DNA of 64,000 bases. It comes from Lineus longissimus (taxonomy: Eukaryota > Nemertea > Pilidiophora > Heteronemertea > Lineidae). The stretch is from the NCBI RefSeq assembly GCF_910592395.1, contig NC_088312.1, positions 13,456,001 to 13,520,000 of the forward strand, given 5' to 3'. Shown here one piece after another: positions 12,601 to 19,850 of the stretch. The stretch's first letter is position 1. Every line of letters starts with the position of its first letter. The position numbers were made by a program, and so were the translations under genes. The notes under the pieces were generated by a model. It had not been told where the DNA came from. It did no database searches and saw only the letters and a program-made list of their open reading frames with translations.

Positions 12601-14960
12601 GGAGGGTCTGGGGTAGACAGGCATCTCTCCATTTTTCGTCCATGTCACCTCCAGCCAATTCAGTTGTGAGGAGAGGAATCTTATCAGGGCTGGGAATAGA
12701 TTGATATTTTGAATACGTATACTGATCCTTGACGTTCAGACATCATCATGGATTTATATGTACCAAAGCCATGACATATTACGTTGTGACTCGTGGCTCT
12801 TGGGCTCTTGGGCTCTTGGGCTCTTGGGCACTTGGGCACGTGGCTCTCAGATTAGGCACTCACGAAGTGACTCCCTTTGTCCAGTTTCTCTCAAATTAAC
12901 AACGTCACACAGCACTTTCTGAGCAACGTTAAATGAACGATTCAAAAACCTGGATAGCTTTTGAGCACAATGTGTTGAGGATCTATTCAAGTATCATTCC
13001 GCGAGTGCTGGGAGATGCGTGTGTTCAGACTAATTAGAAAAAACTGTAGGCCTGTCAACATACCTGTCACGTTTCTTGCGGTGCTGAACGCCTTAATGTG
13101 AAAACATTAAGTCTAAATACGACATACATCTGCTCACTTGTTTTACGGACATTGGCGGCGGTGACAGCGTTTTCGACACATTGTCTTAAAGATCTCGGTG
13201 TTGCACATATATTAGTGTTCCCCGCCCCCTTGTCTCGTTATTTCTCATTGGAGGACACTTAACTCGTTGCAGATGAGACCAGTGGTGACTCGCAGTCATC
13301 CTATGCGAAAGAAAATAACTACTCATCACTTGAGCAGGTGAGAGAGTATTATTACCTGTTATAAAGTCTATCCTTCAGTGACATTTTACATGTAAATGTT
13401 TTATATAACTGGGGAACGCTGTGTAGTCATCGTAATTCGTTAATCCTCACAAGACATTCTAATACTGAATAAGGAACTTCTCTGGACGATAAATTGACGA
13501 ATGAAAATATTTAGCATTAGTTATTGTACAAGATGTTCAGTTCTGTCCGATTGATTCAAGCACATTTATCATGCTGATCATGTTTACATCAGATCGTATC
13601 ATCCATTCACGTACAGTTTGGATGTGTTTCATATCATGTTTACTCGCCAGGTGACACAACATTAAGAATTAAAGGACTGGCGGTTTTTTTACTGCAGTAT
13701 TCTTGCTCTTCTTCTGGTTCATCAGTAATCTGAACGTGTTTGATGCTTTTCCAATATTGTTTCAGCTCTTGTCTTAGATAGTAGGAAAATGCGTTATTCA
13801 TTCTTATTAGTACGCACAAGTCCTGGCGCGAAATACTTTTTCCGCCACGGGAGTGCACGCCGAGATCCGAGTTCACGTCATCCCGCTATTACGACACTAC
13901 GTCATTTCCATTATCGTCGCAGTAGTGGGGTAATCAAGCGCCATCGATATCTACATCAAGTCGTCACAGGTTAGATCCATGGCTGCAGGAAGCGCCTTAA
14001 TAAAGCATCGTTCCACATGGAAAGGATCGACGCAAGGAGAGCTAACTCGGGTCAAATTGGAGTCAACATCGGAAAAGCATGATAATTCAATTTTTCCTTT
14101 TTTTGTGCAATTTGTTGATGGAAACTACTAATATGTAGAAAAGGAGATGACTGAGCAGCCGACAGCTGTGTAATATTGCCCTTAATAATACTAATGGTCA
14201 ATGACTGTAAAGCTTTTACTTTCCTCTTTTAGATTATGCTGGTTGATGATCGAGATAACAAGTTATAAAGACTTGGCTTTTCCAGTCCAACTATAGAAGT
14301 AGTTCAACACTCTTAGAAAATAAAGATTTTTGAGCTTTTTGAATACAAACACCAAACAAGGCTTTTCTTCAGTCAACACAAAAATACACCCCTTAGAGGT
14401 TTATTTTCTGATTTTGGGCTGCTTTAATAGGTTCTCGAAAATCCAAAGGAGTAAGCAATTATTCAACTAAAATTCAGGTTATCAAATCCTCACACTAGTG
14501 GCAGTAAATCTGGCTTGTATTGCACTTTTAGCCTTTTTAGACCTGAACCGGCTTCCAAGGGTTTGCGACTAATTGCAGGCGGGTTTCCTAAGACGGCTTC
14601 GAGGCCTGGGGATTTTCCACCTCTTGGGAGAGGGCTCAGGTCTAAAAAGGCTAAAAGTGCAATACTCGCCTGATTTGCTGCCACTAGTGTTAAAGTAGAA
14701 CCTGGAATATGTGCATGAGTGATAGCAAAATCTATAAAAGCACTTTATCAACGAGGTTACGGCTTGCTTAGGTTTTCTGTCAGATCACCCTACTGTTCGT
14801 GAGCTTGCAAAACTGTATTTTGATTTGAGACATGATTCCATTACGACGTCAACGTGGTTTGAGAAAAGAAGTTATAATCTTTTTTGTATTTTGGTTTCAG
14901 GGTAAAATGGGCATGCAGCCTGAAAGCGCTGTCTATGAGAGCTTAAGAAAGGCGTTCTGA
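369..14960 (+). CDS. Immunoglobulin-superfamily transmembrane receptor with multi-tyrosine tail, 3' part of gene (spliced)
   Basis: This is the overall gene entry; the exons are listed separately. The exon order is three Ig exons, a transmembrane exon, a 19-nt microexon, a 71-nt exon, two 66+48-nt tail exon pairs, a 65-nt exon and a 60-nt terminal exon ending in TGA. Each boundary has GT..AG signals. Phases run 1-1 through the Ig and transmembrane exons, then 1-2, 2-1, 1-1 four times, 1-0, and a terminal phase-0 exon. Together these leave one open frame without a stop. The product would be a type I cell-surface protein with extracellular Ig domains and a tail carrying YxxI/L motifs that tyrosine kinases and SH2 proteins could bind; the signalling role is inferred from these motifs. 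No orthologue was recognised, so no gene name is given. Repeated exons are mostly phase-symmetric, so alternative inclusion would keep the frame. The 5' end is outside the window. Confidence 0.85.
657..1141 (+). other. Intron between Ig exons 1 and 2
   Basis: It begins GTGAGTAT and ends CTTTTTCAG. Open frames inside it on both strands are short and show no domain. No mobile element was recognised. Confidence 0.7.
1142..1432 (+). CDS. Ig-domain exon 2
   Basis: This 291-nt phase 1-1 exon lies between TTTTTCAG and GTGAGT and encodes a full Ig fold of 97 codons. Visible features are FICTSSGG around the first cysteine, the shared NPPNQTLTIYRE strand, and SSDDGSSFYC, which carries the D-x-G-x-x-F-x-C signature before the second cysteine. 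Sequons NQT, NGT and NTS suggest N-glycosylation. It is almost identical to exon 3: only three bases differ across 291, and each changes an amino acid. Confidence 0.9.
1605..1895 (+). CDS. Ig-domain exon 3
   Basis: This 291-nt phase 1-1 exon is the tandem copy of exon 2, exactly 463 bp downstream. Its acceptor is TTTTTCAG and its donor is GTGAGT. It differs from exon 2 at three residues (Asp to Asn in DPPD, Ser to Leu after the first cysteine, Arg to Gly in SLSRYP). Because both copies are symmetric, either or both could be spliced in to give proteins with different numbers of Ig domains. Confidence 0.9.
2068..2145 (+). pseudogene. Decayed fourth Ig exon
   Basis: This stretch matches the first roughly 78 bases of Ig exons 2 and 3 and starts one further 463-bp step downstream. 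The acceptor has changed from CAG to CCG at 2065-2067, so the exon should no longer be recognised. Homology ends just after the first cysteine region (CATTCATTTGTACA), and the sequence then diverges completely. It is best read as a dead cassette that is spliced over. Confidence 0.85.
2146..2352 (+). other. Intron before the transmembrane exon
   Basis: This is the remainder of the intron between the last live Ig exon and the transmembrane exon. Nothing recognisable was seen apart from the acceptor CTGTTTACAG at 2343-2352. Confidence 0.6.
2353..2460 (+). CDS. Transmembrane-segment exon
   Basis: This 108-nt phase 1-1 exon lies between TGTTTACAG and GTAGGG. It encodes VEPALPVAAIAGG, followed by a run of hydrophobic residues (Ile, Leu, Val, Ala, Gly, one Cys) and then WKRK. 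That is a typical single membrane span of about 23 residues with a basic stop-transfer end, which places the Ig domains outside the cell and everything downstream in the cytoplasm. It joins in frame to the last Ig exon (phase 1). Confidence 0.9.
2851..4423 (+). mobile_element. Tc1/mariner-type DNA transposon (about 1.57 kb)
   Basis: The element has long terminal inverted repeats of about 205 bp: the left one (2851-3055) starts TACTCATCAAAGAAAGTTAA, and the right one (about 4219-4423) is its near-perfect complement. TA dinucleotides flank both ends, which is the target duplication used by this superfamily. A degenerate transposase lies between the repeats. The long, well-preserved inverted repeats contrast with a broken coding region, so this copy probably could be moved only in trans. 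Confidence 0.92.
3145..4168 (+). pseudogene. Tc1-like transposase, broken by a frameshift and a stop
   Basis: The start (MPRCHLSEVEVARAIG) is read from 3145. A frameshift near 3190-3200 then moves the rest (EMMGVSHSVTSR onward) into the frame of 3230. The helix-turn-helix region is followed by a DDE domain: first Asp in LFSDESRF, second in FMDDNARP, and Glu in DLNPIEHVW, a DD34E pattern. An in-frame TAG at 4040-4042 replaces what was probably CAG, and the frame then continues in recognisable sequence (LGVALEAAWD) to TGA at 4166-4168. The enzyme cut and joined transposon ends; this copy should not make full-length protein. Confidence 0.9.
5147..5165 (+). CDS. Cytoplasmic microexon (19 nt)
   Basis: This exon follows a long T tract and CCACAG and is followed by GTAAGT. 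It enters in phase 1 and leaves in phase 2, encoding GVNNVN and the first two bases of an Arg codon. The call rests on the frame: the upstream exon ends in phase 1, and the next exon at 6668 is open with a good peptide only if entered in phase 2. These two exons must therefore be included or skipped together. Confidence 0.65.
5166..5599 (+). other. Intron sequence, with an 11-nt G tract at 5219-5229
   Basis: No exon or element was recognised. It contains a G-rich run after a GTGTGTATGTGTGAGG stretch and A-rich sequence near 5280-5320. Confidence 0.5.
5600..6090. mobile_element. MITE with inverted termini
   Basis: The left end contains CTTTTTCCTGATTTAT and CCGACATTGTCAGACTTTTC. The right end carries the complements (GATAAATCAGGATAAC and GTCGGACAATGTT). 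The left-end sequence recurs at about 8430-8500 and 10330-10410, so this is a small dispersed family. No coding capacity was seen. Termini were placed by eye, to within about 10-20 bp. Confidence 0.6.
6668..6738 (+). CDS. Membrane-proximal cytoplasmic exon (71 nt)
   Basis: This exon lies between TTTTTATACAG and GTAAGT. Read in phase 2 it has no stop and encodes PPVCVQELDNAVFSNEYLP followed by TRQS, leaving in phase 1. The phase-0 reading has a stop. The phase-1 reading is open but ends in phase 0, which does not fit the next exon. The peptide is acidic and polar with one tyrosine (NEYLP) and joins in frame to the 66-nt exon at 7781. Confidence 0.75.
6739..7198 (+). other. Intron sequence before the duplicated tail block
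   Basis: No exon or recognisable element was seen. It ends where the 1.9-kb duplicated unit begins, near 7199. Confidence 0.5.
7781..7846 (+). CDS. Tail exon A, first copy (YVYSEP module)
   Basis: This 66-nt phase 1-1 exon lies between TTTTTTATAG and GTAACA. It encodes GGEAWDENIYVYSEPNAIRD followed by PQ. It has two tyrosines close together (IYVYSEP) in an acidic setting, plausible kinase or SH2 sites; the partner is unknown. The second copy at 9680 is identical at all 66 bases. Confidence 0.8.
7921..8040. repeat. CGATCG-rich imperfect palindromes in a tail intron
   Basis: The patch contains CTCGGGCGA facing TCGCCCGAG, then CGATCGCTCGAGATA facing TATCTCGATCG, and a further ATCTCGATCG. A second copy lies at about 9820-9940 in the duplicated block. 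It could fold into several short stems or act as a binding-site cluster; neither is shown by the sequence alone. Confidence 0.6.
8552..8681. repeat. Foldback hairpin, unit 1
   Basis: The ends GGCCTAAGTTGAATGGGG and CCCCATTCAACTTAGGCC are perfect complements, and pairing continues imperfectly through the AGGTGTG, CAAACAC and AGAGTGACC segments toward the centre, so the whole 130 bp can fold on itself. It adjoins the MITE-type sequence at 8400-8520, and a related diverged stretch lies at about 5820-5990. Confidence 0.8.
9002..9049 (+). CDS. Tail exon B, first copy (TLYEDI motif)
   Basis: This 48-nt phase 1-1 exon lies between TTCTTCTCCAG and GTGAGT. It encodes DDLTLYEDIGAGKFQS (the first Asp is shared across the junction). 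TLYEDI fits the immunoreceptor switch pattern TxYxx(V/I). YEDI also resembles the pYEEI-type site favoured by Src-family SH2 domains. Both statements are matches to known motif patterns, not evidence of binding. Confidence 0.85.
9680..9745 (+). CDS. Tail exon A, second copy (YVYSEP module)
   Basis: This 66-nt phase 1-1 exon lies between TTTTTTATAG and GTAACA and is identical in every base to 7781-7846. Including both copies would place the same module on each side of exon B. Because all four duplicated exons are phase 1-1, any subset can be skipped without changing the frame. Confidence 0.8.
10457..10586. repeat. Foldback hairpin, unit 2
   Basis: This is the duplicate of the hairpin at 8552-8681, with the same complementary ends and a few internal substitutions. 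It shows that the element was already present before the 1.9-kb block was copied. Confidence 0.8.
10897..10944 (+). CDS. Tail exon B, second copy (PLYANI motif)
   Basis: This 48-nt phase 1-1 exon lies between TTCTTCTCCAG and GTAAGT and encodes DDQPLYANIGAGRFQS. It differs from 9002-9049 at six bases, five of which change the protein. Two of the changes are directly after the tyrosine (Glu to Ala, Asp to Asn). YANI fits the pYxN pattern preferred by Grb2-type SH2 domains while keeping YxxI, so the two copies may recruit different partners (inference). Confidence 0.85.
10991..11209 (+). other. Intron sequence between the duplicated block and foldback element 2
   Basis: No exon or element was recognised. 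Confidence 0.4.
11210..12872. mobile_element. Foldback-like element 2 with 8-bp tandem repeats in its termini
   Basis: The ends are inverted copies over about 80 bp. The left reads GTCACT..GCCTAATCTGAGAGCCAC, then repeats of AAGAGCCC (11246-11286). The right reads GCTCTTGG repeated six times (12795-12846), then GTGGCTCTCAGATTAGGC..AGTGAC. About 1.5 kb of interior has no coding sequence I can support. It does include a B-box-like stretch near 11552-11578. It lies in the intron between the second exon B and the 65-nt exon. Confidence 0.7.
11545..11632 (-). ncRNA. tRNA-like remnant (serine-type T arm), probably SINE or pseudogene
   Basis: Read on the minus strand, GTGGGTTCGAGTCCCAC forms a perfect five-pair T arm with a consensus B box. 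Upstream lies GGCACTGGA..TCCATGG, which loosely resembles the anticodon arm and variable arm of a serine tRNA. The anticodon loop would be too long, and the acceptor ends pair only partly. I read this as a degenerate tRNA-derived sequence rather than a working tRNA. Confidence 0.35.
12873..13272 (+). other. Intron sequence before the YSSL exon
   Basis: Nothing recognisable was seen apart from the acceptor (CGTTGCAG at 13265-13272). Confidence 0.5.
13273..13337 (+). CDS. Tail exon with NNYSSL motif
   Basis: This 65-nt exon lies between CGTTGCAG and GTGAGA, entering in phase 1 and leaving in phase 0. It encodes DETSGDSQSSYAKENNYSSL followed by EQ. It holds two tyrosines; the second is in a YxxL motif. 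The phase change matters: it makes this exon obligatory before the terminal phase-0 exon. The YSSL leucine lies 13 residues before the tyrosine of the terminal motif, slightly longer than the usual ITAM spacing. Confidence 0.85.
13338..14491 (+). other. Intron before the terminal exon
   Basis: No exon was recognised. Positions 14335-14420 resemble one end of the MITE at 38998-39114 (the AACACAAAAATACACCCCTTAGAGG type). Open frames here are short and lack recognisable domains. Confidence 0.4.
14492..14690. mobile_element. Short MITE with about 55-bp inverted repeats
   Basis: The ends are ACACTAGTGGCAG and CTGCCACTAGTGT. Complementarity continues inward through ATTGCACTTTTAGCCTTTTT and its complement. 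The element is about 200 bp, with no coding capacity, in the last intron of the receptor gene. Confidence 0.8.
14901..14960 (+). CDS. Terminal exon with AVYESL motif and stop
   Basis: This exon follows TTTTGGTTTCAG in phase 0. It encodes GKMGMQPESAVYESLRKAF and TGA at 14958-14960. YESL is a YxxL motif seven residues from the C-terminus. Joining it to the 65-nt exon leaves one open frame back to the Ig exons, strong internal support for the exon chain. Confidence 0.88.
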   Translation, partial: GKMGMQPESAVYESLRKAF

Positions 14961-15900
14961 TCTGTGGGCGAATTGGATGACCGAATGACAATGCCAAAAG
15001 CTAGGGGAACAGCATCCGGACCGTCGGCAGAGAAACGTATTGATTGTGTCTGGGCCATGATGATGATTCGAAGACTACATCAGTTTATCCCAGTCTTGAT
15101 ATATTCAGGATTATGAGCGTTATAGGACACCGTGATATCTTATGTATGAAATAATCAAAGACAGACATTGAACTATTTTCATCGTTTGCATTGGTATAAT
15201 TGGCATGCTACCTGGCCAGTATCTACGAGAGTTTTGGAAAATATGGCGAACTAAAATGGGGGGGGGGGGAAGTAAAGGAGGCATATTGAATGACCAAATA
15301 ACAATGCCGAATCAGGTAAGGGCATCACCAGAGCTGTAGAGAGAGGGTAACCATATGAAATAGTCCGGTAAAGATTTTAAAGTGAGAGTGAATCCTACGT
15401 TGGTTTATCCCAGACTTGATATTCAGTAGTAAAGAACGTTAACACATTTTTTTGTGCTCTACTGGATTTGTTTGATTCGATATATTCAGTAGAGCGGTAT
15501 AGCACGGACAATCACCTTATGTCACCAACAGTCTTTGAATCATAGACAAAGATTGAGCTAGTTGCATCATTTGCATTTGCATTCTATTGCCTTCTATGGT
15601 TAAATAGATGGGCTGCCTCACATCGATGTCTAGGTGACTGTTCGGGGAAATAAAGCGAACTGAAAAGGCAGCTGAAGAAGGGAGGCTTAATGGTACCTGG
15701 ATTAGGCCGAGTCAGATCAGGTCATGAGCACCATGACCCGTTGAGATCGAGAAAAAAACGCCCTATGCATGTGACGATACGTATAGGTTTAAAGTGTGAT
15801 TGACTGCTATATGTCGCTTTATCCCACATTTTATATATTCAGGCTCGTACAACGCCGATAGATTGGCATGGTACAGAACATTTTTCACTATAAAACGACG
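14901..15900 (+). repeat. Degenerate tandem copies of the terminal exon and 3'UTR
   Basis: The segment starting GGCATGCAGCC at 14910 recurs in diverged form at 15202 (GGCATGCTACCTGGCCAGTA, then TCTACGAGAG) and again near 15610 (GGGCTGCCTC). Shared downstream landmarks are the ATGACNNAATNACAATGCC type near 14975 and 15291 and TTTATCCCA..TTGATAT near 15084, 15402 and 15830. The second copy could read SIYESFGKYGEL but has lost its acceptor AG. These look like dead extra terminal exons inside the 3'UTR. Confidence 0.6.
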
Positions 15901-16110
15901 TATGAATATCTTGCATTTTATTTTATTTTTCATTTCATGTGCTTATCACTAAAATCGTTATTTTACATAATATGCATACATATAGCAGGCAATCTATCCA
16001 GACAATCCACCCAGGCGCTGGGAAAAATCATTCATTGCATATGATTTTATAAAAACGAGGCCTTCACAATAAATGACGACTTTAAGATATAAACTTAAGA
16101 ATAAAGTTTT
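14961..16110 (+). other. Probable 3' untranslated region with poly(A) signals
   Basis: There is no coding sequence after the stop. AATAAA occurs at 15649-15654, 16068-16073 and 16100-16105, so the transcript could end shortly after any of these; the last two are close together and are the likeliest major site. A G12 tract lies at 15258-15269. Confidence 0.5.
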
Positions 16111-18976
16111 ATAGCTTTCAAGAAGTATTGTGTCTCCATCGATTTCTTTTAAACTTGAAGTTTGCTTTTTACGGTCAAGTGCTGTGCATTCCAGAGGTCA
16201 CGAGGCACTGATCCGTGGAACCAGCAACTTCCGAGCTGCCATTATTTTGTCTTAAAGTGAAATGCATTACACTTGCTGCTGTTCCGTTTGACTTTTAGAG
16301 GCAAATGATTTCAAAGTACATGCATATCTACGGATCATCTTTTCCATGTTATGTACTTCTTCTTGCTGTTGTTTTATCAGAAGAGCAAAGGCTCCGCAAG
16401 TTCACTGGCCCTCTTCCCTCCGCATTTCAAGCAGTGTGCGCAGTCCTGCTTAAATAAGGCATATATCCATAGTTGGGTCGCTATCCGTCGCTTCCCGCTC
16501 GGCAGAAGAACAAGTCCGCAATCACCCCTGCTTGTGCCCTTCTCATTATAGTCTCTCCATGGACCATGTTTTAAAGAACAAGATAGAACTCATTTCTGAA
16601 ACAGTTTCCAACAATTTTCCCCGTCTTATATCAGAAACAGCAGCGCCATCTCAAAACATGCCTGCAGACTGCCCCAAAACGTGATCACTGGAAACCTAGA
16701 CGTTCGTGGCTTTGTTGGACGAGATGGCGAGAAGTTGGTATCATGTGGCTGTATCCCGCTTACATGCATCAACATGATACCAATTCATTTTTATTTAGGA
16801 ACGCTGTCCAAACAACTAGTATACTAACACGGTGTGCCCATTAAATACGGATGATACTGGTGTATTTTATCTCTACACAGAAATCCTGTACAGCGCCAGC
16901 CTCTTATAATTATGATATCATTTTACGTAACACTGGCTGTTTTTTAAAATCTTCTGGCTCAAACGCGAGGGCAGACGTCACGACGAAAATACCCCAATGA
17001 TTGTATAAACAACACTGGCGCTCTCATGCCGACTGACAGCGGGGTGAGGAACACATTAATTGGTATCTCTCGTGACGAGTGACGTCACAACTTCTTTTCT
17101 CACGAAGGCACGCGAGAGCAAAGTGTGAGAGCAAAGGAGGTGCGAGGCGTGTAATTGTTCTTGCCCAACCCACCCACCTGTTTTAGGTTGGTATCCAACT
17201 CTTCTCTCATTCCATCGCTGGCTTTTCTGTCGGAGATTCCCTATACCCAAGTACTCGTATAAGTAATGAGGAAAGAGGGCTCACTTAGTCGGATACAGTA
17301 ATATCATAATTATTTACCTCGGAAGCTTACTGAAACACGTGCGCGGATAACCTCATGGTACTTTTCATATATAGTCATTCCACAAGTTGTTGATCATTTC
17401 GCTTCAAAATTCAAATCGGTGTGTAATGAATAGATCTGTTATCAGAGGAAACCACCTTTCTTTTGAATCAAACTCCATGAAACTAGAGACTTCTCGAACA
17501 TACATTTTCATTAAGTTGTCACACTAACTTGCCAAGTTTCCTCAGCGAGATGATAGCAAATCATTATCGTGTTTGTTAGAGACATCTGCGCAACACTGAC
17601 AGTGGAAACCAAACCACCTAGCGTCGAGATTTGGCAGCCAAATATAACAATGCCTCGCCAGACTACGCTCAAAGCAGCAACTAATCTGACGTATTTCGCG
17701 TTTAGAACTTTGTTTAGTTTCGTACAATCTTCACTCGCAACCACAGTGTTGCAGAGATGCTTAGCTATTGCAAATACTATAATGGACGTTGTGGCCGCGA
17801 AAAATGAGGTGAATTTGGTTTCAAAATAGGATTTCATAAATGCGTTGAATGTTTGCAACTTTTCGCTTAGTACGTGTGGATCCTATCTGAGAGTGTCCTT
17901 GAGGATATCATGTGGAATATCTCGGCGGTTTTAGGATATTGTAGGAAAATGTCCTATTTCAGGAGAGCACGTTGACTGAAGAGCTGTAACTGCCAATCAG
18001 GGTGCCAGATGGCTCTACCAGCGTTGCCAGGTATTGATGACCTCATTTTCTTTGCGTTTTTAAAAAGTAATATACATATTTATCGAGGTTATATGCGAAC
18101 ACCCGTGGTTTACCGTATCGCCCACTGGTCATCCCTTCGAAATGGAAAATGTGGGGTGTTTTAGGCATGTTTATTTTTTATGTTCGACCTGGTCTGCTTA
18201 TTTCGTTCGTTCCGTCAATTGGAAGCGGCCACTCGAATGTTCGTCTCGAATACTTTTGTAATAAGCTCCAGTACAAAGACCTTCAGGTGCCTGTATCAGA
18301 GTACCACACTGAAAATACATATTTACCACCCGTCATGATGAAAGTACACCTATGTTTGCAGGTCCCGGTATGCTGCGCTTGGCTGAGCCGGCACCAGTAG
18401 CGGATACAATAATAACGGCTGTGAATTCAGCTGTATCTTGCTAGCGAGTTAGCTATACGCTGGCTACAAGCTCGAGAGGTAAAAAGATAGAATGATACGA
18501 GCACGAGATTTGTTATCACATTGTCAGTTGTTAGTAGCCGGAGAAGCTCTGGTATATTCAATCCGAGGAACATACCAGTTTTAACACTAAAAGACCATGG
18601 AACAATAGGTTATTAGCATTATCATGTACGTTGGGATTACACTTAACAAATTTAACAGTTAATTAAGGAAGAAGATAGCTTTATCCATAATTTGTTACAC
18701 CGTTTACCTGACTCGTACTCACATCGCAGCTTGTAACAGGTAGGTTATTGTTTTTTAAATTTTCAGGGCGACCTTTCTATTTTTTCACAAAACAATACAC
18801 TCAATCTTTAAAGTTAGTACGATCTATATACATATATCGCAGCCAGGAGTTGAGGAAGTGGAGAGGATCAAACCCAAGTTCGAACTTACGAAGAAAGTGC
18901 CCCAGGAGAATCGAGGCGATCAGAGTAGCTGCTACAACGTACATGTACATGTACAGGCCTAGTTTATACCACTGAG
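16111..18976. other. No gene seen
   Basis: Non-coding sequence. The only notable items are a short inverted repeat around TTGGTATCATG (16734-16786) and overlapping open frames on both strands at 17511-17858 that match no family I recognise. Confidence 0.4.
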
Positions 18977-19145
18977 CCGGTGTAACATTTTTTAATGTCT
19001 CCATTTTTGCAAATTTCCAACCTCATTGATTGACAAGTTTTTTCTGTGTTTCTGCACTTTAAAAAGTCATGGTCTCTCTATAACAGTTTTTATAGTATGG
19101 GAACACTGAAATGTTTGGAGCAATCACAGTGGTAGGAAAATCTGC
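18977..19145 (+). mobile_element. CCGGTGTAAC-family MITE, diverged copy 1
   Basis: It starts CCGGTGTAACA and shares with 19647-19850 the order TTGACAAG, TTTCTGTGTTT, GTCATGGTCTCTCTA, GGGAACACTGAA. An inverse-orientation relative with both ends intact is at 43906-44085. Its right end is unclear. Confidence 0.5.
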
Positions 19146-19646
19146 CCGAGGTTGAGTTCCTGGGAAGAAATGGTATTGTGCGCGTTTGATTACTGAGATG
19201 TTGATGGTCTTGTGTCTCTATAGAATCATGCCTTGACGCACGATATCCACTATAGTCAAAACGCCTGGAGGAGATCAGGCGTAGGTCGAATTCGTCACGT
19301 GACCCGGGTGACGTGGAAACCATGCCAACATCTAGGCCTATGTTTACTTCGTAGAACTGAAGAAGGGAAATAAATTTGTCCTGGGACAGAGCGTCGTCAG
19401 GACAAATAAATACATGTAGCACCTCCCACTTAGGGACAACCTTGGAACTGAGAATTACGGTCCTTAATACGGAAGTGTCCTGATGACAGATGTCCATTTG
19501 AATGAAAATGATCAATTTGAGACTAAAATCAGTGTCCTACAGAGGTGTCTGCTAAGAGAGGTTCAGCTGTAACTTTTGCGGTTAATCACTGATATCTTGA
19601 CGGCAGATTTATACAGCAAACACCGACTGTCACTGGCCCTGTCGAA
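19146..19646. other. No gene seen; probable degenerate element sequence
   Basis: It contains phrases such as GGTGTCTGCTAAGAGAGG, and open frames without a recognisable domain. No boundary could be set. Confidence 0.3.
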
Positions 19647-19850
19647 CGGTGTAACGTATTTTTAGTGTTTTGTTTCTCAGTGGTCCCCGTTTGGAAACAC
19701 TGAAGATGGATTGACACATCCTTTTTCTGTGTTTTCCTCTATTGACAAGTCGTGGTCTCTCTAACTGACAGTCTATTGCAACGAAACATTGAACGATGGG
19801 GAACAACCGCATATGTTTCACCGGACACACAGTGAGGTCGTTTATATGAC
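19647..19850 (+). mobile_element. CCGGTGTAAC-family MITE, copy 2
   Basis: It starts CGGTGTAACGTA and includes TTTGGAAACACTGAAGATGG, GACAAGTCGTGGTCTCTCTA and GATGGGGAACAACC. These match the inverse complement of 43906-44085. Confidence 0.6.

Noticed and set aside
13273-14960. YSSL and YESL considered as a true ITAM
   Set aside because: Thirteen residues separate the leucine of the first from the tyrosine of the second, longer than the usual 6-12, so I call them separate YxxL motifs.
17511-17858. Minus-strand 115-residue open frame with hydrophobic stretches and an overlapping + strand frame
   Set aside because: No family recognised, no splice support, and both strands are open, which argues for chance.
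18850-18983. Minus-strand A-box-like (GGCTCAGTGGTATA) and B-box-like (GGTTTGATCC) words
   Set aside because: They are about 120 bp apart, too far for a tRNA, and no cloverleaf can be drawn.
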